Assembly: GCA_936450465.1 (NCBI GenBank)
Contig: OW388304.1
Coordinates: 41,850,914 to 41,914,913, forward strand
Source: Gibbula magus
Taxonomy: Eukaryota > Mollusca > Gastropoda > Trochida > Trochidae
Length of the DNA: 64,000 bases
Direction of reading: 5' to 3'
A program made the translations under genes and the position numbers. Of this stretch, positions 24,501 to 28,930 are shown one piece after another (within the stretch, counting starts at the first letter, position 1; every line of letters starts with the position of its first letter). The notes under the pieces were generated by a model, which saw only the letters and a program-made list of their open reading frames with translations, was not told the DNA's origin and made no database searches.

Positions 24501-27500
24501 GTAGACTTTGTTGAAAATGACGATTTTTAAAGAAGTCAATATTCTATGTCATGACACAGATAAATTCTGAGATATTTCATCATTTCATTATGTTCTTCAT
24601 TTATCCAAATGTATTGGCTTTCGAATGAGCTGTATAACACGTTTCTATAATAAGTGAAAAAGTAAAAAATTACAAAATTTTACAAAAATATCTTAAGAGC
24701 ATTTTGTGGCTAAACTATCTTCACAGGATTATCAAGGGAAAGAAATTGCAGTAAGCAGATTTGAAATCAAAGCATTAGTTACGGAGTTATTAACCTTGCC
24801 ACATGAAGGAGATTATAACTCGAGTTTGAAATCGAAATTGGAAAATGGCTCAACTTTTTGTTAAGTATCCATTCAGTTTCAATATATGAGCTATAGGGGA
24901 TTCTTAATATTACCTCATGAATATTCATGAGGCATAAGAAACCGAGCTCTCGAAATCGAAAACGAGGCTAAGGCCGCTTCGAAACCCGGAAGTACCATTC
25001 ACATAGCATTGACAAGTCGGTAGCTCTTTCAAAAATCACTTAATTTCATTAAATATTATGATAAAATCACTTGGCAAACGTTCAAGATCGATGTATCTGT
25101 CGATTATCTTCAATTATCACAGCTTAGGATACTATTTTACATGGTGATGTTTTACGAATAATTTACGGTGGGACTTCCTCGTTGTGTTTACCGTCATTTT
25201 GAACTGTAAATCTGTCAAACTCGTTGTTATTGCAGTGCTCTAATTTGAACAAATACGAATGAAAATTTACACCCTACCCATGTATGCCAAGAAAATGAGA
25301 AATCATTGTATATATATAGTCACTGGGTGGGAAGAAACTTTTCAAATCTTAGCCATCATTCGGCTAAACCGTCGCCTCTTGTGACATGCCTACGAGCTTT
25401 AAAAGGGTCATTCAGTGCAACTCACTGTAAACAAACCAAATTCTTGTTTAATTTTTTAAATATTATTTTGGAGTCTAAATTGATTCAAATTGTTCATTTG
25501 AATATAGTTTCAATTACATTCCAATTAGTACAGGTTATTTTACGTTCTGTTGTTGAAACAGTAAAGCAGATATTATTCAATCAAATAAACAAATTTATAA
25601 TCTGTTCTACTTTTTATTTTTAGTAAGTCATTTGTATGTCTGCAGTAGCAAAATCATTTTTGAACAATGAAAATAACGTTCTTATTTATGTGTAAGAAAT
25701 ACATAAACATCTTTAGCAATTATTTGCAATCTATTGTGGCTTTATTTAATTAATGGTTTGAGGAAAGTTAATCAATAATCAGTCAGTAATCAATGTCATC
25801 AATGAAGTGAGGATTCCAGTTTATGAGCACTTGCAGATATGTGAATAAGCTTTGAAAATTAAACAGATGTTTAAAAACATATATATTTCATAAGAAAAGG
25901 ATTTCTACTAAAGAAACATAGTGTTTAGTTTATGTAAGAAGCTGACAACTGTACACAAAATCAATTAAATGAATGGTGGAACAAAACAGAGGAATTACAT
26001 ATTTGAAAATCATGTACATTTGTAGCTAATGATCTGTTATTAAAGTTATTTTAGCATTTTTTTAATTCAAATATACATCTTTATATACAACTAAAAGGAG
26101 TGAGACCAATTCAAAAGTTAGGAGATATGTAATTATTCCTTGTACTTCAAAGTTGAAAAATAATTTTCTAAATATTGCATGGCTACTTTATATTACACAA
26201 ATTTAATTTATTTACTGAATTCTATTCATTTCAAAATAAAGTAACATGTTACAATCTCCCAGTGCTAATGTGATATATTATAACCCATGTCACACATGGC
26301 ATGAACATTTGAATACCCTATGTAGTATGTACCCACCTGCCTTTTGCAATCAGGGTCCCTTTTTTTACTTTATGAATTATTCTAGATGATCATCTAAGTC
26401 AGAATAGAAAGCATTCAGTGGGATTGTGTCTCTTATCAATAATTCATAAATAATTAAAAACTATTGTGCATTTTAATTTAATTTCAATTTTATTTGAATT
26501 TAAAAAAAAGATAAACATCTATTTCTCAAACATGACCACCACCTCCTTGAGCATAATCTATCATGTATAGATTGTGTATTGAAACATGCATGTACATGTG
26601 AATTGCACATTATATTTCAATCATTATCCAGGATGACATGTACTTTTGTTTTTGTTTTGTTGTTATTTATGTTTGTTATTTTTGTTAAGTGATGACTATA
26701 CCTAAGTAAATGATTTAACATTAGTATTTAACAAACAATTATTTTCCTTATTTAAGTTTTGGCCTGCCTTAAATTTTAATCCAATGGTCCTAAAAAAATA
26801 TCAAATAGTACCTAAATTATAAAGATAAACTTATGTTTATTCAACTTTGATATACTTTATAATTTTTTGTTTAAGATATTTCTGGTTATTAGTACTATTC
26901 TGATTGGTATTATTTAATGTTTCCTGTAGTACAGGTGTAAGTAATTTAGTTATTCATGTCTATACATAGTTTTTATACAATATATTTAGCTCTTGATTTC
27001 AATAATGAATATTTATGATTTATTTGAATGTCTAATTTTTGGAAAAATATTCTGACCAACTAGGTCAATACAAATTTAAAAAGCTGCACTTAGCTTTCAA
27101 TTAATATTGTGTGCATATGAGGGATGGGGGCCAGCACCTTCAAGAGGTTTAGTGACTGCAGACGGCCACCGACCCTATAATTACAGATTCAGAATTTTTA
27201 CAGGAATTACATTATTTTAATGGAGATATAATTTGCCAAATGATTACGGAACCTTGACATTATTAGCGAAATGAGAAATACAGATCCTCCCGTTTATGGG
27301 CCGAAATAAAACTTGAATTTACCACAAAAAAACTATCCAAAACAAACGTCGTTTACCGCTAAACCTGGATGAATTACCCTTCACTTTGTCGATTTTATTA
27401 TCAAAAACACTTGTATAAAACATTGTATTGCTGGAATTCGATAGAACCATACCTATTCATTCAGTTCCCGTCGATAGAAACCGAAAAACACATGCAGCGG

Positions 27501-28375
27501 CACGTACTGCCGATGTGCAGCCATTACGCGAACCAGGAAATAAGCGGCCTTAGCCTCGCTTTCGTTTCGGGAAGGTCATAGGTCGTATGCATGCATAAAT
27601 ATTGAGAATCCCCTATAGCATGTATCTCCATGGCATGTATTGCAGTTAGTGAGAAGAAGATTTTCATAGACGAATACCGTCAAAACCACCAATTGTCCAA
27701 AATATTGCAGTTTTTCGAAAATAGCAAAAAATCGGCCAAAAAATTAATATTTAATTACGGCCCAATTAAGCTTTATGCCTATCACTCAGAATCAGATAGA
27801 GGATCACTTTGCACACCTTTTGGTGAAAGATTATTGAAAATCGAAGATTAAAATAGTTGTTTTTTTTAAACAGTTATTTATAAATCAGATTTGCTAAATT
27901 CATGATTACTATTGGCCTACTACAGTAGTTATCTACAGTTACTGCACACCACTAGCTGGGTTTTTAGTGTTCACTTCGAGTAAAGTATATTCCTCTTATA
28001 ATGATAAAGCTAATTGACTTGAGATTCGTAATTTGACGGATATTAACATTTAATGATGATTACCAAAGTTGACAATATCTAAGACTACTGCAGTAGCCAG
28101 TGGTAGCAGGGCAACTGTCACTACTTTACATCATCCGACAGGACCGACACCAGCTAACACAAGTTACAAGTTGCGATGATTCAAAGTTCTTCAACTTCAA
28201 GGTCATTTCGCATGTTGATAAACAAATAATAAACACGAGGGGTACCTAACGAACCCAATACAACTGATATAATACATCATATGGCATATAAGATTATATA
28301 GACAAAGGTCCAATATACGTCCTTGTATAGACCTACCGGTTTTTGTTTTGACCGAAGCCTCCTTGACGTCGCCAT
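3408..28375 (-). CDS. SET domain plus tandem BRCT protein, 13 exons, 3' end not in window
   Basis: Spliced gene assembled by eye; coding exons run from 28337-28375 down to 3408-3557 and each junction keeps frame, giving about 404 residues without a stop. Residues 14-43 lead into a SET domain (about 38-150): GRGV at 44-47, a CIDAT stretch at 95-99, RLVNHG at 107-112 and YDYG at 144-147. These match the cofactor-binding and catalytic motifs of the KMT5A/SETD8 class, which monomethylates histone H4 lysine 20, although the usual NHS is NHG here. Two BRCT repeats follow (about 165-248 and 249-345). The spacing, FTG at 170-172, TIK at 217-219 and the closing WLIDS and TEDYVI at 327-346 look like BRCA1/BARD1 BRCTs, which bind phosphoserine peptides. 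Residues 356-404 are acidic and probably disordered. Inference: a nuclear chromatin enzyme recruited to phosphorylated partners. Substrate is unproven; exons could be missed and the 3' end is absent. Confidence 0.85.
3571..4515. mobile_element. Pearl-like element with core repeats of about 171 bp
   Basis: CAAATTGTTACCATGGA occurs at about 4143 and 4314, TGCTCCGGAAAC-type words recur, a GACGGACAGACGG tract precedes the 3' end, and the end is the hairpin TATCCCCC...GGGGGGATA followed by AAAA (about 4490-4525). The 5' part carries repeated TGACCTTGACC words. Confidence 0.6.
4747..4851 (-). CDS. SET-BRCT gene exon 12 (BRCT2 end)
   Basis: 105 nt with acceptor tatttatag and donor gtaggt; phase 1 in, phase 1 out. 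It encodes VLDKQWLIDSIVFGWLKSTE followed by DYVI, the conserved Trp helix and closing residues of the second BRCT. Confidence 0.88.
4886..5175. repeat. Dispersed repeat fragment
   Basis: CAAGTAGTTGTCAC, CCATGTCCCC and AAAGGATGACACA match 18248-18325 in the same order. The 3' part has CGCTATATACCCC, also seen at about 10011, before a short hairpin. Confidence 0.55.
5366..5464 (-). CDS. SET-BRCT gene exon 11 (BRCT2)
   Basis: 99 nt with acceptor cctattgcag and donor gtaagt; phase 1 in, phase 1 out. It encodes ELLNFIIKMGGRMSRPLRT, the helix 1 and GG turn of a BRCT repeat. Confidence 0.87.
5640..5784. repeat. Imperfect palindrome P1 with CGAGGCTTGCCGA core
   Basis: The arm from TCTCACCC (5641) through GATATCAAATATATCAACAC mirrors the arm ending GGGTGAGA at about 5780. 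The centre, between matched arms, is CGAGGCTTGCCGA (about 5705-5717). Confidence 0.85.
5800..6192. mobile_element. Pearl-like element, two 167 bp core repeats and 3' hairpin
   Basis: CACCTCTCCTAG with GTGCCAAATTTGAAAAGGAT recurs at 5873 and 6040. GGACGGACGG precedes a terminal hairpin TATACCCCGGACC...GGTCGGGGATATA at about 6161-6190. Confidence 0.6.
6216..6330 (-). CDS. SET-BRCT gene exon 10 (inter-BRCT linker, BRCT2 start)
   Basis: 115 nt with acceptor atttggcag and donor gtaacc; phase 0 in, phase 1 out. It begins KMFKIVGDG, which resembles the segment after the first BRCT of BRCA1, and then runs through a linker into ISH before the second repeat's helix. Confidence 0.85.
6376..6482. repeat. 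Long palindrome P2 with GC-rich core
   Basis: Arms of about 41 bp (GGTTAATGTCC... at 6376 and ...GGACATTAACC ending 6482) match almost perfectly through TCCATTCCTTGAAAATAATG. The core 6417-6441 contains GGCCCGTTAGGGCCGAGG. Confidence 0.9.
6748..6818 (+). pseudogene. tRNA-like sequence (Pol III A and B boxes)
   Basis: A B box GGTTCGAATCC (6799-6809) and an A-box-like TAGCACAATGGTTAGCG (6755-6771) are correctly spaced, with TTAGCAA in the anticodon-loop position. The acceptor and anticodon stems do not pair, so it is a tRNA pseudogene or the head of a SINE. No A-tail follows. Confidence 0.55.
7367..7488 (-). CDS. SET-BRCT gene exon 9 (BRCT1 end)
   Basis: 122 nt with acceptor cttttgtttcag and donor gtaggc; phase 1 in, phase 0 out. 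It encodes the helix with the T-x-K motif (TIK, 217-219) and the conserved tryptophan segment IISLTWLSQSVQEGKLLDE. This is the clearest BRCT signature in the gene. Confidence 0.92.
7489..8050. other. Intron stretch without recognised features
   Basis: AT-rich DNA with short frames that have no splice support or recognisable motif. I see nothing more in it. Confidence 0.6.
8050..8400 (-). pseudogene. Decayed Penelope-like element: RT palm fragment and GIY-YIG fragment
   Basis: In one minus frame, YSQNKGVAMGTKVALTYA (about 8345-8290) resembles the GxAMGT motif of Penelope-type reverse transcriptases. In another frame, CSGCKEKYIGKTEQKLKRR (about 8220-8160) matches the CxxC...YIG...R start of their GIY-YIG endonuclease, followed by PLNEHLDRW. 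RT and endonuclease parts are nearly adjacent, so much of the element is deleted, and the frame is shifted between them. Confidence 0.65.
8387..8989. mobile_element. About 600 bp element with 40 bp inverted ends
   Basis: GCAAAACATATCAT...GGGATACAAACT at 8387 onward mirrors AGTTCGTATCCC...ATGACATGTTTTGC ending at 8989. No coding frame; superfamily unclear and no clean target duplication found. It abuts the Penelope-like fragment. Confidence 0.6.
9124..9208 (-). CDS. SET-BRCT gene exon 8 (BRCT1)
   Basis: 85 nt with acceptor ccttttag and donor gtaatatt; phase 0 in, phase 1 out. It encodes KIADPFFELTNGRYAADIDE followed by ASHIICGG, the BRCT strand that normally reads T/S-H-V/I. Confidence 0.86.
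9220..9420. repeat. Fragment of the GCTCATCAGG pearl-like family
   Basis: GAGCCATGGGTTAATCATCAGG, with a gap relative to other copies, then TTTTCATTGTTTGATG, TCTGGAGAAGAAGATGA and CAAATGTCAGCTCT. It overlaps no exon but follows exon 8's acceptor closely. Confidence 0.5.
9590..10060. repeat. Dispersed repeat ending in CGCTATATACCCC hairpin
   Basis: Core-repeat-like sequence with CTCAAAATTCTCAAAAGATAC and CCCTCAAAAGGTACAACTAG, then an ACAAAC-rich tract, then GCTATATACCCCTGCTTACG and AAGGCGAGGATAT, the same 3' plan as the pearl-like copies. Confidence 0.45.
10258..10313 (-). CDS. SET-BRCT gene exon 7 (BRCT1 start)
   Basis: 56 nt with acceptor gatttttcag and donor gtactt; phase 1 in, phase 0 out. 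It encodes GKSGPAILFTGLSSEEIK, the first strand and phosphate-binding T-G pair (Thr171, Gly172) of a BRCT repeat. Confidence 0.85.
10717..10872. mobile_element. 156 bp MITE with TATTAT duplication
   Basis: Ends are CAGGGATGACAAT and ATTGTCATCCCTG (perfect 13 bp inverted repeat). TATTAT sits directly on each side (10711-10716, 10873-10878). Inside are a 20 bp direct duplication around GTATTTGAGCATTTTACAG and a 16 bp perfect palindrome CCGAGGAATTCCTCGG (10833-10848). Confidence 0.82.
11009..11150. repeat. 5' fragment of the CCGGTGGGAT pearl-like family
   Basis: AGAGTCATCAGAAGATGACA and the following ACTTCAGTTAGTGGGTATTA match the start of the copy at 1-587; the rest is missing. Confidence 0.75.
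11485..11604. repeat. Long palindrome P3 with CGAGCGAGAGCGAG core
   Basis: Arm GTGTCTATGTCATACTATG with GTTTACGACACGAGTGCCTG (11485-11523) mirrors CAGGCACGAGTGTCGTAAAC and onward to 11604. The centre is CCCGAGCGAGAGCGAGGG. Confidence 0.9.
11700..11765. promoter_or_regulatory. Cluster of CRE-like TGACGTCA words
   Basis: ACGTCAT, GTGACGTCAT and TATGACGTCACGTCAC fall within about 65 bp. CREB/ATF-type sites by sequence; no gene start was recognised beside them, so function is unknown. Confidence 0.35.
12070..12111. repeat. 13 bp-arm palindrome
   Basis: TTAGATCGACTGT (12070-12082) and ACAGTCGATCTAA (12099-12111) are perfect reverse complements around a 16 nt AT-rich centre. Confidence 0.85.
12391..12610. 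mobile_element. Short copy of the GCTCATCAGG pearl-like family
   Basis: Starts AAAAATAGAGCCATGGGCTG then TGTAGCTCATCAGG and ends GGCATGATGAGCTAAAAA; about 220 bp with most of the core missing. The ends are inverted repeats (TAGCTCATCAGG/CATGATGAGCTA). Confidence 0.75.
12611..13165. other. Stretch with a weak tRNA-like B box only
   Basis: On the minus strand, GGTTTGAATCC at about 12944-12954 resembles a B box, but no A box at the right distance was found. Nothing else recognised. Confidence 0.4.
13168..13312. repeat. Imperfect palindrome P4 with CTCGGCAAGCCTCG core
   Basis: Arms run from ATCATGCTCACATGTTTTGG to the mirror CCAAAACACACTCACATGAT. The centre contains CTCGGCAAGCCTCGC, whose reverse complement shares the 13-mer CGAGGCTTGCCGA with palindrome P1; the arms are unrelated. 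Confidence 0.88.
13546..14724. mobile_element. Pearl-like element with seven core repeats of 141-146 bp
   Basis: Bounded by GGCTCTGTAGCTCATCAGG and CCTGATGAGCTAAAAA. AATTTAGAAT recurs at 13672, 13813, 13958, 14099, 14245, 14390 and 14536. Each core has TGACCCC...GGGGTCA words and GGAGAAGAAGATGAAAATAGG. A GGAC tract (14632-14660) precedes the 3' hairpin. This is the most complete copy in the window. Confidence 0.85.
14895..15250. mobile_element. Diverged pearl-like copy
   Basis: ATGGCTCTGAAGCTCATCAGG at the 5' side and GGCCTTTCAGGCCTGATAGG at the 3' side; the core is not recognisable. Confidence 0.6.
15271..15735. mobile_element. Pearl-like copy with two core repeats
   Basis: Starts AGAGCCATTGGCTCTGTAGC, contains CCTTAATTGGGGTCAC twice about 130 bp apart, and ends GGCCTGATGAGTTAAAAA. 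Confidence 0.75.
15778..15790 (-). CDS. SET-BRCT gene exon 6, 13-nt microexon
   Basis: A 13-nt exon encoding SVVP plus one base, flanked by a good acceptor (tattatttccag) and donor (gtaagag). It changes phase 0 to phase 1, exactly what is needed to join SET exon 5 to BRCT exon 7, creating Asp161. Found by looking for a phase-fixing exon, so it needs RNA support, but both splice sites are strong. Confidence 0.7.
15999..16701. mobile_element. Probable hAT-type non-autonomous element (TAGGGCTG ends)
   Basis: TAGGGCTG at 15999-16006 is inverted as CAGCCCTA at 16694-16701, and both subterminal regions are rich in TATTGCAATA-type words. TAGGG fits the hAT YARNG end. No clean 8 bp duplication remains. 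It lies in intron 5, beside the microexon. Confidence 0.6.
16718..16760. repeat. 3' end fragment of the GCTCATCAGG family
   Basis: GCCCATTGAGACTTTCAGAC and CTGATGATCTATAAAA are a diverged version of the family's 3' hairpin. Confidence 0.5.
17175..17241 (-). CDS. SET-BRCT gene exon 5 (SET C-terminal catalytic tyrosines)
   Basis: 67 nt with acceptor ctgttacag and donor gtaagc; phase 2 in, phase 0 out. It encodes SIEKGQEVLYDYGVENLPW; the YDYG tyrosines match the catalytic tyrosine motif at the end of KMT5A-type SET domains. Phase 0 at the end is what makes the next microexon necessary. Confidence 0.92.
17449..17567. repeat. Degenerate palindrome P5 with GC core
   Basis: TTGTTGTCAGACC at the left mirrors GGTCTGACAACTT at the right; the centre has CCCGCCTACGGCTCGC. 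The inner arms are only weakly matched. Confidence 0.55.
17661..18105. mobile_element. Diverged pearl-like copy next to exon 4
   Basis: GAGCCCTGGGCTCTGTAGCT at the 5' side, the GGAGAAGAAGATGAAAATAA core word at about 17793, and a decayed 3' end (CCATAAGCACATCTGGTC) just before exon 4's donor. Confidence 0.55.
18119..18235 (-). CDS. SET-BRCT gene exon 4 (SET central part)
   Basis: 117 nt with acceptor atatttcag and donor gtaatcat; phase 2 in, phase 2 out. It completes Cys95 and continues IDATKETGRLGRLVNHGRGG, then a hydrophobic strand ending LALFALR. CxDAT and RLxNH are hallmark SET motifs (peptide channel and cofactor pocket). Confidence 0.93.
18248..18600. repeat. Two adjacent dispersed-repeat fragments
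   Basis: 18248-18325 matches 4886-4995; 18420-18580 is a core fragment of the GCTCATCAGG family (GGGGTCATGGGGTCACC, CAGCTCTCTGGAGAAGAAG). Confidence 0.5.
18952..19105 (-). CDS. SET-BRCT gene exon 3 (SET N-terminal half)
   Basis: 154 nt with acceptor tttgcacag and donor gtaagtg; phase 1 in, phase 2 out. It encodes residues 44-94: GRGVITTKERKKGDFLLPYA, the S-adenosylmethionine-binding GxG part of SET, then a stretch rich in charged residues and YFYISGGNRY. The KGDF and YAGE spacing fits KMT5A-class SET domains. Confidence 0.93.
19671..19736. repeat. 66 bp palindromic element with 15 bp perfect arms
   Basis: TGTGTATAAGACGAC (19671-19685) and GTCGTCTTATACACA (19722-19736) are exact reverse complements; the 36 nt loop is pyrimidine-rich. 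Probably a small MITE. Confidence 0.85.
19802..20022. repeat. Fold-back element with 70 bp arms
   Basis: Arm 19802-19871 (AACTTCCAAACGCAAGGCAT... to ...GCAGTATTTC) mirrors 19953-20022 at roughly 90% by eye. The 81 nt centre lacks the CGAGG core of the other palindromes. Confidence 0.85.
20030..21505. other. Intron 2 stretch without recognised features
   Basis: AT-rich, with short frames on both strands but no paired splice sites, repeat match or protein motif that I can support. Confidence 0.55.
22249..22305. repeat. Palindrome centred on TGTACA
   Basis: TATCGGGATATAAATGT faces ACATTTATATCACGATA with GCAGT/ACTGC at the outer ends; 57 bp with few mismatches. Confidence 0.8.
22316..22337. repeat. 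22 bp inverted repeat, left arm
   Basis: Reverse complement of 23584-23605 without mismatch (core TAGAGCACAGTCAAATG). The pair encloses 1.29 kb including the TATA box, three putative exons and AATAAA. Confidence 0.9.
22536..22544 (+). promoter_or_regulatory. TATA box for the small intronic gene
   Basis: TATATAAAG, about 160 bp before the putative start codon; no other strong promoter word is close. Confidence 0.4.
22701..23333 (+). CDS. Putative small three-exon gene inside intron 2 of the SET-BRCT gene
   Basis: Exons 22701-22741, 22961-23103 and 23311-23333 have good GT/AG sites (AAAG/gtaact, ttatttcag, AAG/gtactt, tcttcttttag). Joined, they give a 68-residue frame starting MDSPRTSTLFIQE and ending GISSSLT then TAG. 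A TATA box (TATATAAAG) is at 22536-22544 and AATAAA at 23432-23437. Two other frames are also open over exon 1, so coding status is uncertain; it may be a non-coding transcript. No family recognised; the product would be Cys/Arg-containing without a membrane segment. It lies between perfect 22 bp inverted repeats inside a hAT-like element, so it may be element-borne. Confidence 0.35.
23432..23437 (+). terminator. Polyadenylation signal AATAAA
   Basis: AATAAA about 100 bp after the putative stop codon of the small three-exon gene; consistent with 3' end formation but common by chance in AT-rich DNA. Confidence 0.4.
23584..23605. repeat. 22 bp inverted repeat, right arm
   Basis: Partner of 22316-22337. 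No matching direct duplication was seen outside the pair. Confidence 0.9.
23990..24112. repeat. 3' fragment of the GGGGGCATAAAAA element family
   Basis: GGTTAAAG, GGACAAACAGATATACAATA, TACCCCGTAATCTC and GGCATAAAAACT match the order in the fuller copy at 50636-50888. Confidence 0.6.
24345..24435 (-). CDS. SET-BRCT gene exon 2
   Basis: 91 nt between acceptor tttctag (24436 upward) and donor gtatat (24344 downward); phase 0 in, phase 1 out. It encodes residues 14-43, including DPEGFEIKNFATK, the segment that precedes GRGV in KMT5A-type SET domains. Confidence 0.88.
24891..27618. mobile_element. 2.7 kb element with inverted repeats of 77-89 bp
   Basis: Left end CTATAGGGGATTCT at 24891 to GAGGCTAAGGCCGCTT at 24979. 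The right end is the reverse complement, from AAGCGGCCTTAGCCTCG at 27542 to AATCCCCTATAG at 27618. The inside is very AT-rich with no long frame, so it is non-autonomous. The ends carry TA repeats, so a TA duplication is possible but not proven. Located in intron 1. Confidence 0.75.
27619..28330. other. Intron 1 stretch without recognised features
   Basis: One plus-strand frame at 27630-27851 is open but has no recognisable motif or splice context. Nothing else supported. Confidence 0.5.
28337..28375 (-). CDS. SET-BRCT gene exon 1 (start codon)
   Basis: The ATG at 28375-28373 has a purine at -3 and G at +4 and encodes MATSRRLRSKQKP, a basic start. The donor is CCG/gtaggt at 28336, phase 0, matching exon 2. 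An in-frame ATG 45 nt upstream (28420) would add 15 residues; I prefer the inner one because of its context and because the outer one lies before the NRF1-like site. The start is chosen without transcript data. Confidence 0.6.
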
Positions 28376-28440
28376 TGCTATCGCCAATGTGCGGCTGTGT
28401 GCGCATGCGCGAAGTTTCATTTCCGTTTGAACTCACACAG
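28376..28440 (-). promoter_or_regulatory. Probable SET-BRCT promoter/5' UTR with NRF1-like site
   Basis: A CpG-rich patch in an AT-rich region, just upstream of the chosen start. It contains GCGCATGCGC at 28401-28410, a match to the palindromic NRF1 site, which typically sits close to the start sites of housekeeping and chromatin genes. No TATA box at a convincing distance. Transcription start is inferred near 28,400-28,440. Confidence 0.5.
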
Positions 28441-28499
28441 AACTAGAATAAAACTTACTTTTCTGCTGATGATGTCACACTTTTCATAAAAATCGGTCA

Positions 28500-28930
28500 A
28501 ATGGGGACTCTTTATTTTTTGCATTTTTTGGTGTATATAAGGCAAAAGGAACCCAAAAAATAGGTGTTCCAAATGGGGACTTGGCTCAGGTCCCCAATTG
28601 GATTTCGAGTCCCCAATTGCAGGTGTGTATTCTGATTCAAGTCCCCAGTTGGACGGTTTTACAAACACACACGCACACACACACACACACACACATACAC
28701 GTAAAACCTGCCAATTGGGGACTTGTGACAAAATGCATTGAAATGGGGACTTGCCTTTAGAAAAGTCATGTGAATATAATTTTTACATTTTTAATGTATA
28801 AAAAGACTGCGAATTTCATTTTTGGGGTTTAATTAGCAAAAAAAATATTTTGAAAAAACAGATAAAACCCATCCAAATGGGGACTTCCGGTGTACTTGGA
28901 AAATATATGACTAATTGGGGACTTAAATTA
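28500..28930. repeat. Cluster of GGGGACTT words, both orientations
   Basis: The core AAWTGGGGACTT occurs on the plus strand at about 28575, 28711, 28741, 28879 and 28911 (with a GGGGACTC variant at 28503), and on the minus strand at about 28591, 28610 and 28639. The copy at 28879-28888 (GGGGACTTCC) also fits an NF-kB site. Spacing is irregular, so it is not a simple tandem repeat. It lies between the promoter and a satellite that carries the same word. Confidence 0.75.
28661..28700. repeat. (CA)n microsatellite
   Basis: Nearly pure AC dinucleotide tract of about 40 bp with interruptions, inside the GGGGACTT cluster. Confidence 0.95.

Noticed and set aside
25306..25623. 105-codon plus-strand frame inside the long-inverted-repeat element
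   Set aside because: AT-rich, hydrophobic low-complexity composition and no transposase motif.
28530..28560. TATA-like TTATATACA upstream of the SET-BRCT start
   Set aside because: About 150 bp from the start codon and inside the repeat-rich cluster; the CpG/NRF1-like patch is a better promoter candidate.
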